Numbered from the stretch's first letter, positions 9,283 through 20,271 are shown. The stretch: 64,000 bases of DNA from Phenylobacterium parvum (GCF_003150835.1 NZ_CP029479.1:310001-374000); one strand, 5' to 3'. The notes: generated by a model not told the origin, from the letters alone. Made by a program: numbers and translations.

Positions 9283-9971
9283 GCCGCGTTCTCGGCGTCC
9301 TGGGGGGCATGGGCCCCGCCGCCACCCTCGACTTCCTGGGCAAGCTCTTGGCCCTGACCCCGGCCCAGAAGGACCAGGATCACATCCGGGTCATCGTCGA
9401 CATCAACCCGCAGGTGCCGGACCGCAACGATCCCTTCGCCCGGCCAGGGCCGGTCCTGGCCGAGATGGCGGGGGGTTTGCAGGGGGCTGGCGCCCAGGTC
9501 CTGGCCATCGCCTGCAACACGGCGCACGCCCATGCCGACCTGATCAGCCGGGCTTCGGGACTGCCCCTGGTGGACATGATCGAGACCGCCTCCCGGGCGG
9601 CCCGGGACTCCGGCGCCCGGAGGGCGGGGGTGCTGGGCACGAAGGACGCCGTGCGCCTTTACCACGAGTACATCGCCGCCCAGGGCATGGGCCTGGTGAC
9701 CCTGTCGCGGGACGACCAGGCGCGGTTCATGGACCTGCTTGGCAAGATCAAGGCGGGGGATGTCGGGCCGGCGGTCCGTGAAGGCATGGCGGACCTCGCA
9801 CGGGCGCTCGTGCGGGAAGGCGCCGAGGCGGTGATCGCCGGCTGCACGGAGGTTCCGCTGGTGATGGGCCCGGCCGACGCCGATGTTCCGTTCATCGACG
9901 CCGGCGAAGAGCTGGCCCGGCGCTGCGTCTCGGTCTGCCTGGGACTGGAGCCCCTGCCCCAGGGTCGCTGA
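9279..9971 (+). CDS. Aspartate/glutamate racemase family protein
   Basis: A 230-residue cofactor-independent racemase of the Asp/Glu/hydantoin family. It begins MSRVLGVLGGMGPAAT, the classic start of YgeA/RacD-type enzymes, has the first catalytic cysteine in AIACNTAHAHAD and the second in VIAGCTEVPLVM. The ATG at 9279 overlaps the dcyD stop (ATGA), which is preferred over the earlier in-frame start at 9192 inside dcyD. Broad-spectrum or aspartate racemase activity is likely. Coupling to D-cysteine desulfhydrase suggests D-amino-acid turnover, but the amino acid is not shown by the sequence. Confidence 0.88.
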   Translation: MSRVLGVLGGMGPAATLDFLGKLLALTPAQKDQDHIRVIVDINPQVPDRNDPFARPGPVLAEMAGGLQGAGAQVLAIACNTAHAHADLISRASGLPLVDMIETASRAARDSGARRAGVLGTKDAVRLYHEYIAAQGMGLVTLSRDDQARFMDLLGKIKAGDVGPAVREGMADLARALVREGAEAVIAGCTEVPLVMGPADADVPFIDAGEELARRCVSVCLGLEPLPQGR

Positions 9972-9980
9972 GACCCCGCG

Positions 9981-10385
9981 TCAGGGCTTCAGCTTCTTCG
10001 GCAGGGCCTCGGCCTGTTCGGGGGTCAGCCGCTCGATCGACTTGAGGATGCAGCGGCGCGGGATCGGCCCGCCGACCCCGATGTTCAGGTCCATCGGCTT
10101 GCAGATCTGGCTGGAGGCGCCGAGCGGCTCAAGGATCAGCGGGTCGGAATTGGTCACCCCTGCGAAGCAGGAGCCGCTGAAGGTGAACTTGTACACCTCC
10201 TTGCGCCGCACCGAGTAGTAGAGGGTGTCGGGGGCGGCGATCCTGTGCCCACCCAGGTCGGTCAGCCGGAAACACGGCGAACTGGGTGTGCGGGGAGCGT
10301 CAGACTTCGGGGCGGAAGCCGCGAAGGCGGGCGTAAGGGCGGCGGTCACCAGGGCCGCGGAAACGGCGACGGCTCGGAAAATCAT
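9981..10385 (-). CDS. Secreted DUF6491-like protein
   Basis: A 134-residue protein with a clear signal peptide (cleavage near AFA-ASA, about residue 22). The mature part has three to four spaced cysteines (CFRLTDL, SGSCFAG, SSQICKP, PRRCILKS) and ends in a short helix LTPEQAEALPKKLKP. The layout matches the small periplasmic DUF6491 family common in Caulobacterales and Xanthomonadales; the function is unknown. It is transcribed alone, convergent with the racemase gene 9 bp away and divergent from pepF. Confidence 0.75.
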   Translation of the reverse strand: MIFRAVAVSAALVTAALTPAFAASAPKSDAPRTPSSPCFRLTDLGGHRIAAPDTLYYSVRRKEVYKFTFSGSCFAGVTNSDPLILEPLGASSQICKPMDLNIGVGGPIPRRCILKSIERLTPEQAEALPKKLKP

Positions 10386-10532
10386 CTCAGGTCACACTCC
10401 CCTAGGGTCGTCGGCCATCCCCAGCCGCAGTCAAATCGCCTGCGGGGCCTTATCTCGTCAAGAGAAGGTGTTGTCGCGGCCCGTGTCCGCAGGGGCTGGC
10501 GGCCCGCCGATCCGCCGGGTTAGGAGGAGGGC

Positions 10533-12326
10533 ATGACCGCCCATGTCTCCCCTGAAAGCCTGCCCGTCTGGCGCCTCGACGACCTCTATGCCGGCCGCGA
10601 GGATCCCCGGCTGGAGGCCGACCTCGCCGCCGCCGCCGCCGCCAACACCGATCTCCTGGAGCTGAAGGGCCGCCTGATCGCGGCCCGGGCGGACGCCGGT
10701 GTCCTCGGCGACCTGCTGGACCGGGGCGTCACGCACTACGAGGCGGCCACCAACGCCCTCTGGCGGGTGGGGGCTTATGCCGGGCTTGCGGCCTCCACCG
10801 CCCGAAGCGATCCGGACTGGGCCCGGTTCGAGGCCGACATCCGGGCGCGCTCGGCCGCCATCGGCGCCGATAGCCTGTTCTTCACCCTGGAGATCAACGA
10901 ACTGGAGGACGCCGAGGTTCAGGCCGCCCTCGCCGCCGTTCCCGCCGCCGCGCGCTGGCGCCCCTGGCTTCGCCGGGTCCGCGCCTTCCGCCCGCACGAG
11001 CTGTCGCCGGACCTTGAGCGCATGCTGGTCGACCGGGGCCCGGCGGTGGCCAACTGGACCCGGCTGCACGACGAGACCCTGGCGCGGATGCAGGTGCGCG
11101 CCGGCCGTAGCCGCATGACCCTGCCTGAGGCCCTCAACGCCCTGTCCGACGCCGATCCGGCCCGGCGGCGGCGGGTGGCCGCGGGCCTGTCCACCGCACT
11201 GGGCGAGGCGGCGCCGACCCTGGGCCTGGTGCTCAACACCCTGGCCTTCGAGAAGCAGGTGGAGGACCGCTGGCGGCGCTATCCCGACCCCGCCGCCCCC
11301 CGGCACCTGGCCAACGAGGTGGACCCCGAGGCCGTCCAGGCCCTCGAGACGGCGGTGTCTGCGGGCTACGAGCGGGTCAGCCACAGGTACTACCGGCTGA
11401 AGGCGAAGCTGATGGGCCGCGCCGCCCTGGACCACTGGGACAGGAACGCGCCCCTGGACACCGGCGCGCCCCGTCTCTGGTCCTGGGCCGAGGCCCGCGA
11501 GGTGGTCGAGACCAGCTTCCGCGACCTGGCCCCGAAATTCGCCGACAGCGCCCGGGACCTCTTCGAGCAGCCCTGGATCGACGCCCGGCCCCGGGCCGGC
11601 AAGCAGTCAGGGGCCTACTCGCACCCGGTCATCGCCCCGCACCATCCCTATGTCTTCATGAACTACATGGGTGAGCGCCGGGACGTCCTGACCCTGGCGC
11701 ACGAGCTGGGCCACGCCGTCCACCAGAGGCTGTGCTCGCCCCTGGGGACCCTGCTGGCCGACACTCCCCTGACCCTGGCGGAGACCGCCTCGATCTTCGG
11801 AGAGGGCCTGGTCTTCGAGCGCCTGCTGGCCGAGGCCGGGCCAAGGGAGCAGCTGGGCCTCCTGGCGGGACAGATCGAGGACGGCCTGAACACCGTGGTC
11901 CGGCAGATGGCCTTCCACCGGTTCGAGACCCGTTTCCACGCCGCCCGCCGCGACGGCGAGCTGTCCGCCGAGGCCATCGGCGGGCTCTGGCTGGAGGTTA
12001 TGGGCGATAGCCTGGGCCCCGCCATCCGGCTGAACCCGGGCTATGAGCACTACTGGGGCTACATCAGCCACTTCGTGCACTCGCCCTTCTATGTCTACGC
12101 CTACGCCTTCGGCGACCTTCTGGTCCGGGCCCTGATGGAGAAGCGGCGCGAGGACCCGCAGGGCTTTGTCCCGCTCTACGAGGACCTGCTCGCCTCCGGC
12201 GGGGTGCGCACCTGCGTGGAGGCGCTGGCCCGGTTCGGCCTGGACCCCCGCGAGACGGAGTTCTGGGCGGCGGGCGTGCGCCAGCTCGAGCGCCGGGTCG
12301 ACGCCTTCGAGGCCCTGGTGGGCTGA
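10533..12326 (+). CDS. pepF: Oligoendopeptidase F, M3 family metallopeptidase
   Basis: Zinc oligopeptidase of 597 residues, the normal PepF length. The zinc site HELGHAVHQ has His390, Glu391 and His394; the third ligand is in ETASIFGEGLVFE downstream. The C-terminal part carries HYWGYISHFVHSPFYVYAYAFG, the substrate-site region of M3B enzymes. No signal peptide, so it is cytosolic and degrades peptides of roughly 7-17 residues in known homologues. The start ATG follows a strong TTAGGAGGAGG. Single gene, followed by a palindromic repeat. Confidence 0.95.
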   Translation: MTAHVSPESLPVWRLDDLYAGREDPRLEADLAAAAAANTDLLELKGRLIAARADAGVLGDLLDRGVTHYEAATNALWRVGAYAGLAASTARSDPDWARFEADIRARSAAIGADSLFFTLEINELEDAEVQAALAAVPAAARWRPWLRRVRAFRPHELSPDLERMLVDRGPAVANWTRLHDETLARMQVRAGRSRMTLPEALNALSDADPARRRRVAAGLSTALGEAAPTLGLVLNTLAFEKQVEDRWRRYPDPAAPRHLANEVDPEAVQALETAVSAGYERVSHRYYRLKAKLMGRAALDHWDRNAPLDTGAPRLWSWAEAREVVETSFRDLAPKFADSARDLFEQPWIDARPRAGKQSGAYSHPVIAPHHPYVFMNYMGERRDVLTLAHELGHAVHQRLCSPLGTLLADTPLTLAETASIFGEGLVFERLLAEAGPREQLGLLAGQIEDGLNTVVRQMAFHRFETRFHAARRDGELSAEAIGGLWLEVMGDSLGPAIRLNPGYEHYWGYISHFVHSPFYVYAYAFGDLLVRALMEKRREDPQGFVPLYEDLLASGGVRTCVEALARFGLDPRETEFWAAGVRQLERRVDAFEALVG

Positions 12327-12334
12327 CGCGCCGC

Positions 12335-12381
12335 GTTCCCCTCTGGAGGAGGAATCACAGCGCCAATCACGTTCCCAAGGC
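12335..12381. repeat. Decayed fragment of the palindromic repeat
   Basis: The stretch CTCTGGAGGAGGAATCACAG followed by CGCCAATCACGTTCCCAAGG resembles the middle of the intact repeat that follows at 12402, with several substitutions and both ends lost. Probably an older copy. Confidence 0.5.
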
Positions 12382-12401
12382 AGGCAATCCCCATCTCAGC
12401 A

Positions 12402-12507
12402 GACCCCCTCCGGCCCGCTGCGCGGTCCACCTCCCCCTTGGGGGAGGAATTAGAGCGCCAATTGCTCCCCAAAGGGGGAGCTCCCGGCGAAGCCGGGTGA
12501 GGGGGTC
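12402..12507. repeat. Palindromic intergenic repeat, copy 4
   Basis: A full 106-bp copy with ends GACCCCCTC and GAGGGGGTC. Its third hairpin is CCCGGC-GAA-GCCGGG, not the CCGACC-GAA-GGTCGG of copies 1 and 2: both arms changed together. It lies between the convergent pepF and amidohydrolase genes. Confidence 0.9.
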
Positions 12508-12542
12508 AATGGCCTCCCAGAAGACGCCCGCCGCTGACCCGC

Positions 12543-13900
12543 CTACCGGTGGCGATAGGCCGGGGGCAGGGGACCGCCGAGGTCCTTGTAGCGATCCCGC
12601 AGCTCGGTCTGGCGGGTTGTCAGGTCCTGGGCCTGGCCGCGGATGTAGACCGCCCTGGGCGTCGAGAGGGGCTCGAAGGGGTCGCCCGACCAGATCACCA
12701 GGTCGGCGTCCTTGCCCGGCTCCAGGCTTCCCGTACGGTCGCCCACCCCGAACATCCTCGCCGGGTTGATCGTCACCGCCGCCAGGGCCGCGTCCCAGGG
12801 CAGGCCCCAGGCCACAGCGGTCCCGGCGCCGTAGCGGGTCTCGCGGGCCCGGTGCGCGGCGCCTTCCGGGCCGGTGAAGGCCAGGGTCACGCCGGCGGCG
12901 TGCAGCCGGGCGGCGTTCTCCAGGGTGGCGCCCAGGATCTCGAAGCTCTCCGGCCGGTCGGTGATCGGATTGATGAGGACGGGCGCGCCCGCCCGGGCGA
13001 TTTCCGCCGCCGCCATCCAGCCTTCTTCCGCGCCTTCGAGGATGAGCTTCAGCTTCTCTTCCCGGGCCAGTTTCAGGACGGCGCGGATGTCGGCCGCCCG
13101 GTGGACCCGGGCGATGAGCGGGGTGCGTCCCTGGGCCAGCGGGACCAGGGCCTCGAGATCGGCCTTGGACAGGCCAAGCTCTCGGTAGCTTCCCTTTTCC
13201 CAGGCGCCCCGGTTCGCGGCGTAGGCGCGGACGTCGGCCAGGACCGCCTTGAGGGCGGCGACCTGGGCGCCCCGCGCCCCGCCCGCCGACCGCGCCCCGG
13301 CCTTGCCGAAGGCTACGACCACACCGACGCCGCCGCGCACGACCATGTCCTCGCCACCATTCAGGCGGATGACGGCGCCCTGCCCGGCGAACAGGGTGTT
13401 GGGCCGCGGCCCGCCGCTTCCGCCGGAGGTCAGGCGGTCATCTTCCACGTCTCCGTCGTCCTCGTGATAATCCCAGCCGGCTCCTGCGGGCTGGGGCAGG
13501 ACCACGGCGCTGGTGAGGCCGCCGGTCCGCGCCACGGGGATCAGGGTCGAGGCGGGATCCAGTCCCTCGCGGATATCAAAGGCTGCGCCGATCTGGGGAT
13601 TGTCGACCGAAAGGTCATCGCCGAGGGCGCTGATCTCGACGGCGCCCAGCAGGCTGCCCGTCGCAAAGAGGCCGGGAGTCACCACGGCGCCGGAGGCGTC
13701 GATCACCCGGGCGCCTGCGGGCGGCGCGCCGCGACCGACCGAGACGATCTTGCCGTCCCGGATGACGACCACGCCCTGCTCCAGGGTCCCGGCTGGGCCG
13801 GCGGTGAGGATCCGGGCGCCGGTGATGGCGAGGGTCTCCGCCGCAGCCGGCAGGGCGGCGGCGAAGGCCAGGAGGGCGGCGATGGGGGCAAGACGGCGCA

Positions 13901-13901
<1 letters not shown>
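12543..13901 (-). CDS. Amidohydrolase-like protein lacking metal ligands (probable pseudoenzyme)
   Basis: A 452-residue exported protein with signal peptide (cleavage after about PAAA, residue 21). Overall it follows the imidazolonepropionase/dihydroorotase-like amidohydrolase fold: ITGARILTAGP, VIRDGKIVSVG, VVTPGL at the start, and VTINPARMFGVGDRTGSLEP, GKDADLVIWSGDPFEP at the end. Where active members have DxHxH it has ATGSL (residues 80-84). The later histidine positions read LILEGAEEGW, and the final Asp region reads TGPEG, so all usual metal ligands appear lost. Its ATG overlaps the stop of the upstream paralogue (TGATG), so the two are coupled and may form a heteromer. Confidence 0.82.
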
Positions 13902-15349
<1,448 letters not shown>

Positions 15350-15461
15350 GACCCTCACCCCCGGGCGAACTTCAAGGCCGCCTATCAATCACGGGCGGCG
15401 CCCCGCGCCAAGCCGGAAGGCGCTTGCCATTTTCCGGGGGTCCTTTAGTCACCCGGTCGCT

Positions 15462-15932
15462 ATGTCCGATGACCTGACAGAAGGCCAGACGGCCGTCGTG
15501 CCCGACGGCTTCGTGATCAACCTCTGGCAGCGCGGCTTTGGCCGCACGGTGGGGCCGTTCTATTCGTCCCGGGACACCTCGACCAACATCGAGGTCATGG
15601 CCTTCCGGGTCGAGGAGCATCACGCCAACGGCATGAACAACTGCCACGGCGGCATGCTGATGAGTTTCGCCGACATGGCCTGGGGCCGGGTCATCTCCAA
15701 CCAGCGCGAGGTGGGCTGGGTCACCGTCCGGCTGGTGACCGACTTCATTTCGCCGGCGCTGATGGGGGACTGGGTCGAGGGGACCAGCGAGATCATCGCC
15801 GAGGATGGCGACATCTTCACCGTCGCAGGCCGGATCTGGTCGGGGGACCGGATGCTGATGACTGGCACTGGGGTTTACAAGGGAATCCGGTCGATCCGCC
15901 GCAAGGCGGGCTACCGGGAGGCGCAGGAGTAG
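15462..15932 (+). CDS. PaaI-like hotdog-fold thioesterase
   Basis: A 156-residue hotdog protein. NCHGGMLMSFADMAWGR is the PaaI/YbdB-type active-site segment (HGG plus acidic residue on the long helix), followed by TVRLVTDFISPALMGDWVEG and GRIWSGDRMLMTGTGVYKGI. It should hydrolyse acyl-CoA or aryl-CoA thioesters in the cytosol. The ATG at 15462 is preferred over upstream in-frame codons because it starts at the expected N-terminus. Three bases separate its stop from the next hydrolase gene, so they form an operon divergent from the amidohydrolase pair. Confidence 0.85.
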   Translation: MSDDLTEGQTAVVPDGFVINLWQRGFGRTVGPFYSSRDTSTNIEVMAFRVEEHHANGMNNCHGGMLMSFADMAWGRVISNQREVGWVTVRLVTDFISPALMGDWVEGTSEIIAEDGDIFTVAGRIWSGDRMLMTGTGVYKGIRSIRRKAGYREAQE

Positions 15933-15935
15933 GAC

Positions 15936-17009
15936 ATGGCCATCGATCCGGCGATCAAGGAAGGCGCGCCCGTCGGCTATTACGACGACCGTCCGATCCA
16001 TACGGAGCCCGGGGCCCTGCCCCCCGAGGTCCAGGCGCCCCTGGCGCCGTTCCGGGGCCGCGAGCCGGACTCGCCGGACTGGTTCCGCAACGCCCTGGCC
16101 CAGGCCCCCGAGCGCAGCCACGTGGACTCCCTTGGCGCCCGGATCGAGATGCTGGTCTGGGGCCAGCGCGGCAAGCCCGGCCTCCTGCTGGTGCACGGCA
16201 ACTCCGCCCATGCCGACTGGTGGAGCTTCATCGCTCCCTACCTCGCCCAGGACTTCCGGGTCGCCTCCATGTCCCTGGCCGGCATGGGGGACTCCGACTG
16301 GCGCGAGACCTACGCCTTCCAGGACTTCGCCGCCGACGCCGAGGCCGTCGCCCGGGCCGCGGGGCTCTACGACGCCGGCAAGCCGATCTACATCGGTCAC
16401 TCCTTCGGCGGCTCCCAGGTGTTCTTCGCGGCCGCCAGCCATCCCGAGCGCATGCGCGCCGCCATCCTGGTGGACACCGGCTTTGGCGGCCCGCCGCCGG
16501 ACTCCGCCGAAGGCAAGCGGATGGCCGAGCGCATGGCCGAACAGGCCCGCAACATTCCCACCGGCGATCGCGCCCAGCGCGTCTATCCGACCCTTGAGGA
16601 GGCGCTCTCGCGCTTCCGCCTGATGCCGCCCCAGGCGGCCGGCAACCTCTTCATCGCAGACTTCATCGCCCGTCGCTCGCTCAAGCCGGTCACCGGCCCA
16701 GACGGCCATGAGGGCTGGAGCTGGCGTTTCGATCCCAACATGTGGGCCAAGCTCGACCGCAGCGTCATGAGCGGCCTGATGGACGGTGGGCCGCCCAAGG
16801 TGGATCTCCCCCTGGTCCACATCTACGGCGATCGGTCGGCCATCATCAGCCGGCGGAAGGAGGGGGGAGCCTCGCCCCTTCCCCCGCACACCCTTGAGAT
16901 CGCCATCCCCGACTCCGCCCACCACATCATGATCGACCAGCCGCTGGCCCTGATCTCCGCCCTGAGGGGTCTGTTATCTGTGTGGCCCGGGCCCGCTGCG
17001 GCCGGCTGA
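15936..17009 (+). CDS. Alpha/beta-fold hydrolase
   Basis: A 357-residue alpha/beta hydrolase. LLVHGNSAHADWW forms the oxyanion region, GHSFGGSQ carries the nucleophile Ser156, and PDSAHHIMIDQP near the C-terminus holds the catalytic histidine. No signal peptide. It begins three bases after the thioesterase stop, so both probably act on related (thio)ester substrates. Haloalkane dehalogenase or epoxide hydrolase are less likely because the nucleophile is Ser. Confidence 0.87.
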   Translation: MAIDPAIKEGAPVGYYDDRPIHTEPGALPPEVQAPLAPFRGREPDSPDWFRNALAQAPERSHVDSLGARIEMLVWGQRGKPGLLLVHGNSAHADWWSFIAPYLAQDFRVASMSLAGMGDSDWRETYAFQDFAADAEAVARAAGLYDAGKPIYIGHSFGGSQVFFAAASHPERMRAAILVDTGFGGPPPDSAEGKRMAERMAEQARNIPTGDRAQRVYPTLEEALSRFRLMPPQAAGNLFIADFIARRSLKPVTGPDGHEGWSWRFDPNMWAKLDRSVMSGLMDGGPPKVDLPLVHIYGDRSAIISRRKEGGASPLPPHTLEIAIPDSAHHIMIDQPLALISALRGLLSVWPGPAAAG

Positions 17010-17087
17010 CGCGCGCGCCGGGCTTGAGCGGCGCGGCGTGAGCGTGTAACCCCTGCCTGACCCTGGGTCCGAACGAGAGAGTCCCCA

Positions 17088-17318
17088 ATGGCTTCCGAAT
17101 ATCACCGCGGCGAAATGGACATCAGCGAGCAGGTCGCCACCTACGGCGTCTTCATGTTCCTCACCAAGTGGGGGTCCCTGGCCATCGCCGCCCTCCTGGT
17201 CCTCTTCACGGTGTGGTTCTGCACCCCGGCCGGCTTCATTCCCGGCTTCATCTCGGCCCTGGTCCTGACGGTGATCGGCATCATCGCCCTCCGCGACAAG
17301 CCCGGCGCGGGTCACTAG
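17088..17318 (+). CDS. aa3-type cytochrome c oxidase subunit IV
   Basis: A 76-residue protein matching the bacterial subunit IV family: a soluble start SEYHRGEMDISEQVATYGVF, then LTKWGSLAIAALLVLFTVWF and a second hydrophobic stretch FIPGFISALVLTVIGIIAL. In crystal structures the single-helix homologue sits beside subunits I and III of the aa3 oxidase and is not needed for activity. The core subunit genes are elsewhere. It lies just upstream of pntAA. Confidence 0.88.
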   Translation: MASEYHRGEMDISEQVATYGVFMFLTKWGSLAIAALLVLFTVWFCTPAGFIPGFISALVLTVIGIIALRDKPGAGH

Positions 17319-17375
17319 GCCGGGGCTAACCGCGGTCCGTCAGACGGGCGCGCAATGGGAGGGCCGGTCCAAGCC

Positions 17376-18512
17376 ATGGCCGTCATCGCCGTCATCCGCG
17401 AGACCCACCCCGGGGAGACCCGTGTTGCAGCCACGCCGGAAACCGTCCGCAAGCTGATCGCTGCGGGCTTCGAGGTCGCTGTCCAGTCGGGCGCCGGTCT
17501 TTCGGCCTCCTGTCCCGACGCTGACTACGCCGCCGCTGGCGCACGGCTTGCCGGATCCGCAGCCGACGCCGTCAAGGGCGCGGACATCCTCTTTGGGATC
17601 CGGACACCCTCCGCCGAGGCCCTGTCGGCCCTGAAGAAGGGCGCCATCGTCGCAGCCTCGCTGAACCCCCATCAGGATCGCGCAGGCCTCGAGGCCCTGG
17701 CCGCCCGGGGGGTGGACGCCTACGCCCTGGAGTTCATTCCCCGCATCACCCGGGCCCAGGTGATGGACGTCCTGTCCTCGCAGGCCAACCTTGCGGGTTA
17801 TCGCGCCGTGATCGAGGCCAGCACCGCCTATGGCCGCGCCCTGCCGATGATGATGACCGCCGCCGGCACCATCGCCGCCGCCAAGGTCTTCGTGATGGGG
17901 GTCGGCGTCGCCGGCCTTCAGGCCATCGCCACGGCCCGCCGCCTCGGCGCCGTCGTCACCGCCACCGACGTCCGTCCCGCCACCAAGGAACAGGTGGAGT
18001 CCCTCGGCGCCAAGTTCATCGCCGTCGAGGACGACGAATTCCGCAACGCCCAGACCGCCGGCGGCTACGCCAAGGAAATGAGCGCCGAGTACCAGGCCAA
18101 GCAGGCCGAACTCGTCACGGGGCACATTGGCAAGCAGGACATCGTCATCACAACGGCCCTGATCCCGGGCCGGCCGGCGCCGCGCCTCGTCACGGCGGCC
18201 CAGGTCGCCGCCATGAAGCCGGGCTCGGTCCTGGTCGACCTCGCCGTCGAGCAGGGCGGCAATGTCGAGGGCGCCCGGGCCGGCGAGACGGTCGAGACCG
18301 CCAACGGCGCGAAGATCCTGGGTATTCCCAACCTCCCGGGAAGGGTCGCGGCTGACGCCTCGGCCCTCTTCGCCCGGAACCTCCTGGCCTTCTCGGGCCT
18401 GCTGCTCGACAAGGACGGGGCCCTGGCCCCGGACCTCGAAGACGAAATTCTCAAGGCCGCCCTGGTCGTCAGCGGCGGAAAGATCGTGCACCCGGCCCTC
18501 GCCGGGTCCTGA
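17376..18512 (+). CDS. pntAA: NAD(P) transhydrogenase subunit alpha part 1 (NAD-binding domain I)
   Basis: Soluble domain I of the proton-translocating transhydrogenase (378 residues), which binds NAD(H). It starts MAVIAVIRETHPGETRVAATPE, has the alanine dehydrogenase-like fold, the Rossmann segment VFVMGVGVAGLQAIATARRLGA, and the mobile loop region near EMSAEYQAKQAELV. The ATG at 17376 was chosen over the ATG at 17355 because it gives the conserved family start; the earlier codon would add seven residues. First gene of pntAA-pntAB-pntB, the split arrangement usual in alphaproteobacteria. Confidence 0.94.
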   Translation: MAVIAVIRETHPGETRVAATPETVRKLIAAGFEVAVQSGAGLSASCPDADYAAAGARLAGSAADAVKGADILFGIRTPSAEALSALKKGAIVAASLNPHQDRAGLEALAARGVDAYALEFIPRITRAQVMDVLSSQANLAGYRAVIEASTAYGRALPMMMTAAGTIAAAKVFVMGVGVAGLQAIATARRLGAVVTATDVRPATKEQVESLGAKFIAVEDDEFRNAQTAGGYAKEMSAEYQAKQAELVTGHIGKQDIVITTALIPGRPAPRLVTAAQVAAMKPGSVLVDLAVEQGGNVEGARAGETVETANGAKILGIPNLPGRVAADASALFARNLLAFSGLLLDKDGALAPDLEDEILKAALVVSGGKIVHPALAGS

Positions 18513-18523
18513 CGGAGGCGCCC

Positions 18524-18859
18524 ATGGACGTCGATCCCACAGTCTTCCGGCTGGCCATCTTCGTCCTGGCCATCTTCGTCGGCTACTACGTGGTCTGGAG
18601 CGTCACGCCGGCCCTCCACACGCCCCTGATGGCGGTGACCAACGCGGTGTCCTCTGTGATCATTGTCGGCGCCCTGCTGGCGGCGGCGGCCCAGGCCGCA
18701 CCCGGCGCGGGCGCCGGCGCCGTCATGATCTCCAAGGGGGCGGGCGCCCTGGCGGCGGCCCTCGCCGCGGTCAACATCTTCGGGGGCTTCCTGGTCACCC
18801 AGCGGATGCTGGCCATGTACAAGAAGAAGGATCCGGTGAAGAAGGACGCCGCCAAGTGA
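18524..18859 (+). CDS. pntAB: NAD(P) transhydrogenase subunit alpha part 2
   Basis: A 111-residue membrane protein forming part of domain II, the proton channel. Three or four hydrophobic helices: FRLAIFVLAIFVGYYVVW, LMAVTNAVSSVIIVGALLAA and the AALAAVNIFGGFLVTQRML segment, which is strongly conserved in PntA C-termini. It ends in a Lys-rich tail. It starts 11 bases after pntAA and its stop overlaps the pntB GTG. Confidence 0.94.
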   Translation: MDVDPTVFRLAIFVLAIFVGYYVVWSVTPALHTPLMAVTNAVSSVIIVGALLAAAAQAAPGAGAGAVMISKGAGALAAALAAVNIFGGFLVTQRMLAMYKKKDPVKKDAAK

Positions 18860-20271
18860 GCGCCAACCTCGCCGCCATCCTCTACCTCGCCTCGGGCGTC
18901 CTCTTCATCCTCGCCCTGCGCGGGCTCTCCAGCCCGGTGACCAGCCAGGCGGGCAACCGCAACGGCATGATCGGCATGGCGCTGGCGGTGGGCGTGACCC
19001 TCGTCACCCTGTTCAGCCAGGGCAAGCTCGACGGACTGACCGTGGGCCTGATCCTGGCCGGGGTCGGGGTCGGCGGCGTCATCGGCGCGGTGATCGCGCG
19101 CCGGGTGGCCATGACCTCCATGCCGCAGCTGGTCGCAGCCTTCCACAGCCTGGTCGGCCTCGCCGCCTGCCTGGTCGCGGTGGCCGCCATCTACACCCCG
19201 GGCGCCTACGGCATCGGCGCCCCCGGCGCCATCCACGGCGTATCCCTGGTGGAGCTGTCCCTGGGCCTGGCCATCGGTGCGGTGACCTTCACCGGTTCGG
19301 TCATCGCCTTCGCCAAGCTGAACGGCAACATGTCGGGCGCGCCGATTCTGCTGCCCGCCCGCCACGTCCTGAACATCCTGATCGGTCTCGCCCTCGTCGC
19401 CCTGATCGGCGTGCTGGTGGTCAGCGGCGGCTCGGCCCTCTGGGCCTTCTGGGCCATTTTCGCCCTGGCCCTGATCCTCGGGATCACCCTGATCATTCCG
19501 ATCGGCGGCGCGGACATGCCCGTCGTGGTGTCCATGCTGAACAGCTATTCGGGCTGGGCGGCGGCGGCCCTGGGCTTCACCCTCGAGAACGTCACCCTGA
19601 TCATCACCGGCGCCCTCGTGGGCTCTTCAGGGGCGATCCTGTCCTACATCATGTGCAAGGCGATGAACCGCAGCTTCGTCTCGGTCATCCTGGGCGGCTT
19701 CGGCGCTGACGACAGTGCGGCGGCGGCCGGCGGCCGGGTGGAGACGCGCCCGGTCAAGCAGGGCTCGGCGGAAGACGCGGCCTTCATCATGAAGAACGCC
19801 TCCAAGGTGATCATCGTCCCGGGTTACGGCATGGCCGTCAGCCAGGCCCAGCACGCCCTGCGCGAAATGGCCGACAAGCTGAAGGAGGAGGGCGTCGATG
19901 TGAAGTACGCCATCCACCCCGTCGCTGGCCGCATGCCCGGGCACATGAACGTCCTGCTGGCCGAGGCCAATGTACCCTACGACGAGGTCTTCGAGCTCGA
20001 GGATATCAACGCCGAGTTCCCGACCGCGGACGTGGCCTTCGTCATCGGCGCCAACGACGTCACCAACCCCGCGGCCAAGACCGACCCCACCAGCGCCATC
20101 TACGGCATGCCCATCCTGGACGTCGAAAAGGCCCGGACGGTGCTGTTCGTGAAGCGCGGCATGAGCTCCGGCTACGCCGGCGTGGAGAACGAGCTCTTCT
20201 TCCGCGACAACACCATGATGCTGTTCGGCGACGCCAAGAAGATGGTCGAGGGCATCCTCAAGTCCCTCTGA
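18856..20271 (+). CDS. pntB: NAD(P) transhydrogenase subunit beta
   Basis: A 471-residue membrane subunit carrying the rest of the proton channel and the NADP(H)-binding domain III. The first ~270 residues contain about nine hydrophobic helices. Domain III from about residue 300 shows IVPGYGMAVSQAQHALREM, the IHPVAGRMPGHMNVLLAEA loop, VIGANDVTNPAA and VKRGMSSGYAGVEN, all nucleotide-binding signatures. The GTG start at 18856 overlaps the pntAB stop (GTGA). The complex uses the proton gradient to make NADPH. Confidence 0.95.
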   Translation: MSANLAAILYLASGVLFILALRGLSSPVTSQAGNRNGMIGMALAVGVTLVTLFSQGKLDGLTVGLILAGVGVGGVIGAVIARRVAMTSMPQLVAAFHSLVGLAACLVAVAAIYTPGAYGIGAPGAIHGVSLVELSLGLAIGAVTFTGSVIAFAKLNGNMSGAPILLPARHVLNILIGLALVALIGVLVVSGGSALWAFWAIFALALILGITLIIPIGGADMPVVVSMLNSYSGWAAAALGFTLENVTLIITGALVGSSGAILSYIMCKAMNRSFVSVILGGFGADDSAAAAGGRVETRPVKQGSAEDAAFIMKNASKVIIVPGYGMAVSQAQHALREMADKLKEEGVDVKYAIHPVAGRMPGHMNVLLAEANVPYDEVFELEDINAEFPTADVAFVIGANDVTNPAAKTDPTSAIYGMPILDVEKARTVLFVKRGMSSGYAGVENELFFRDNTMMLFGDAKKMVEGILKSL

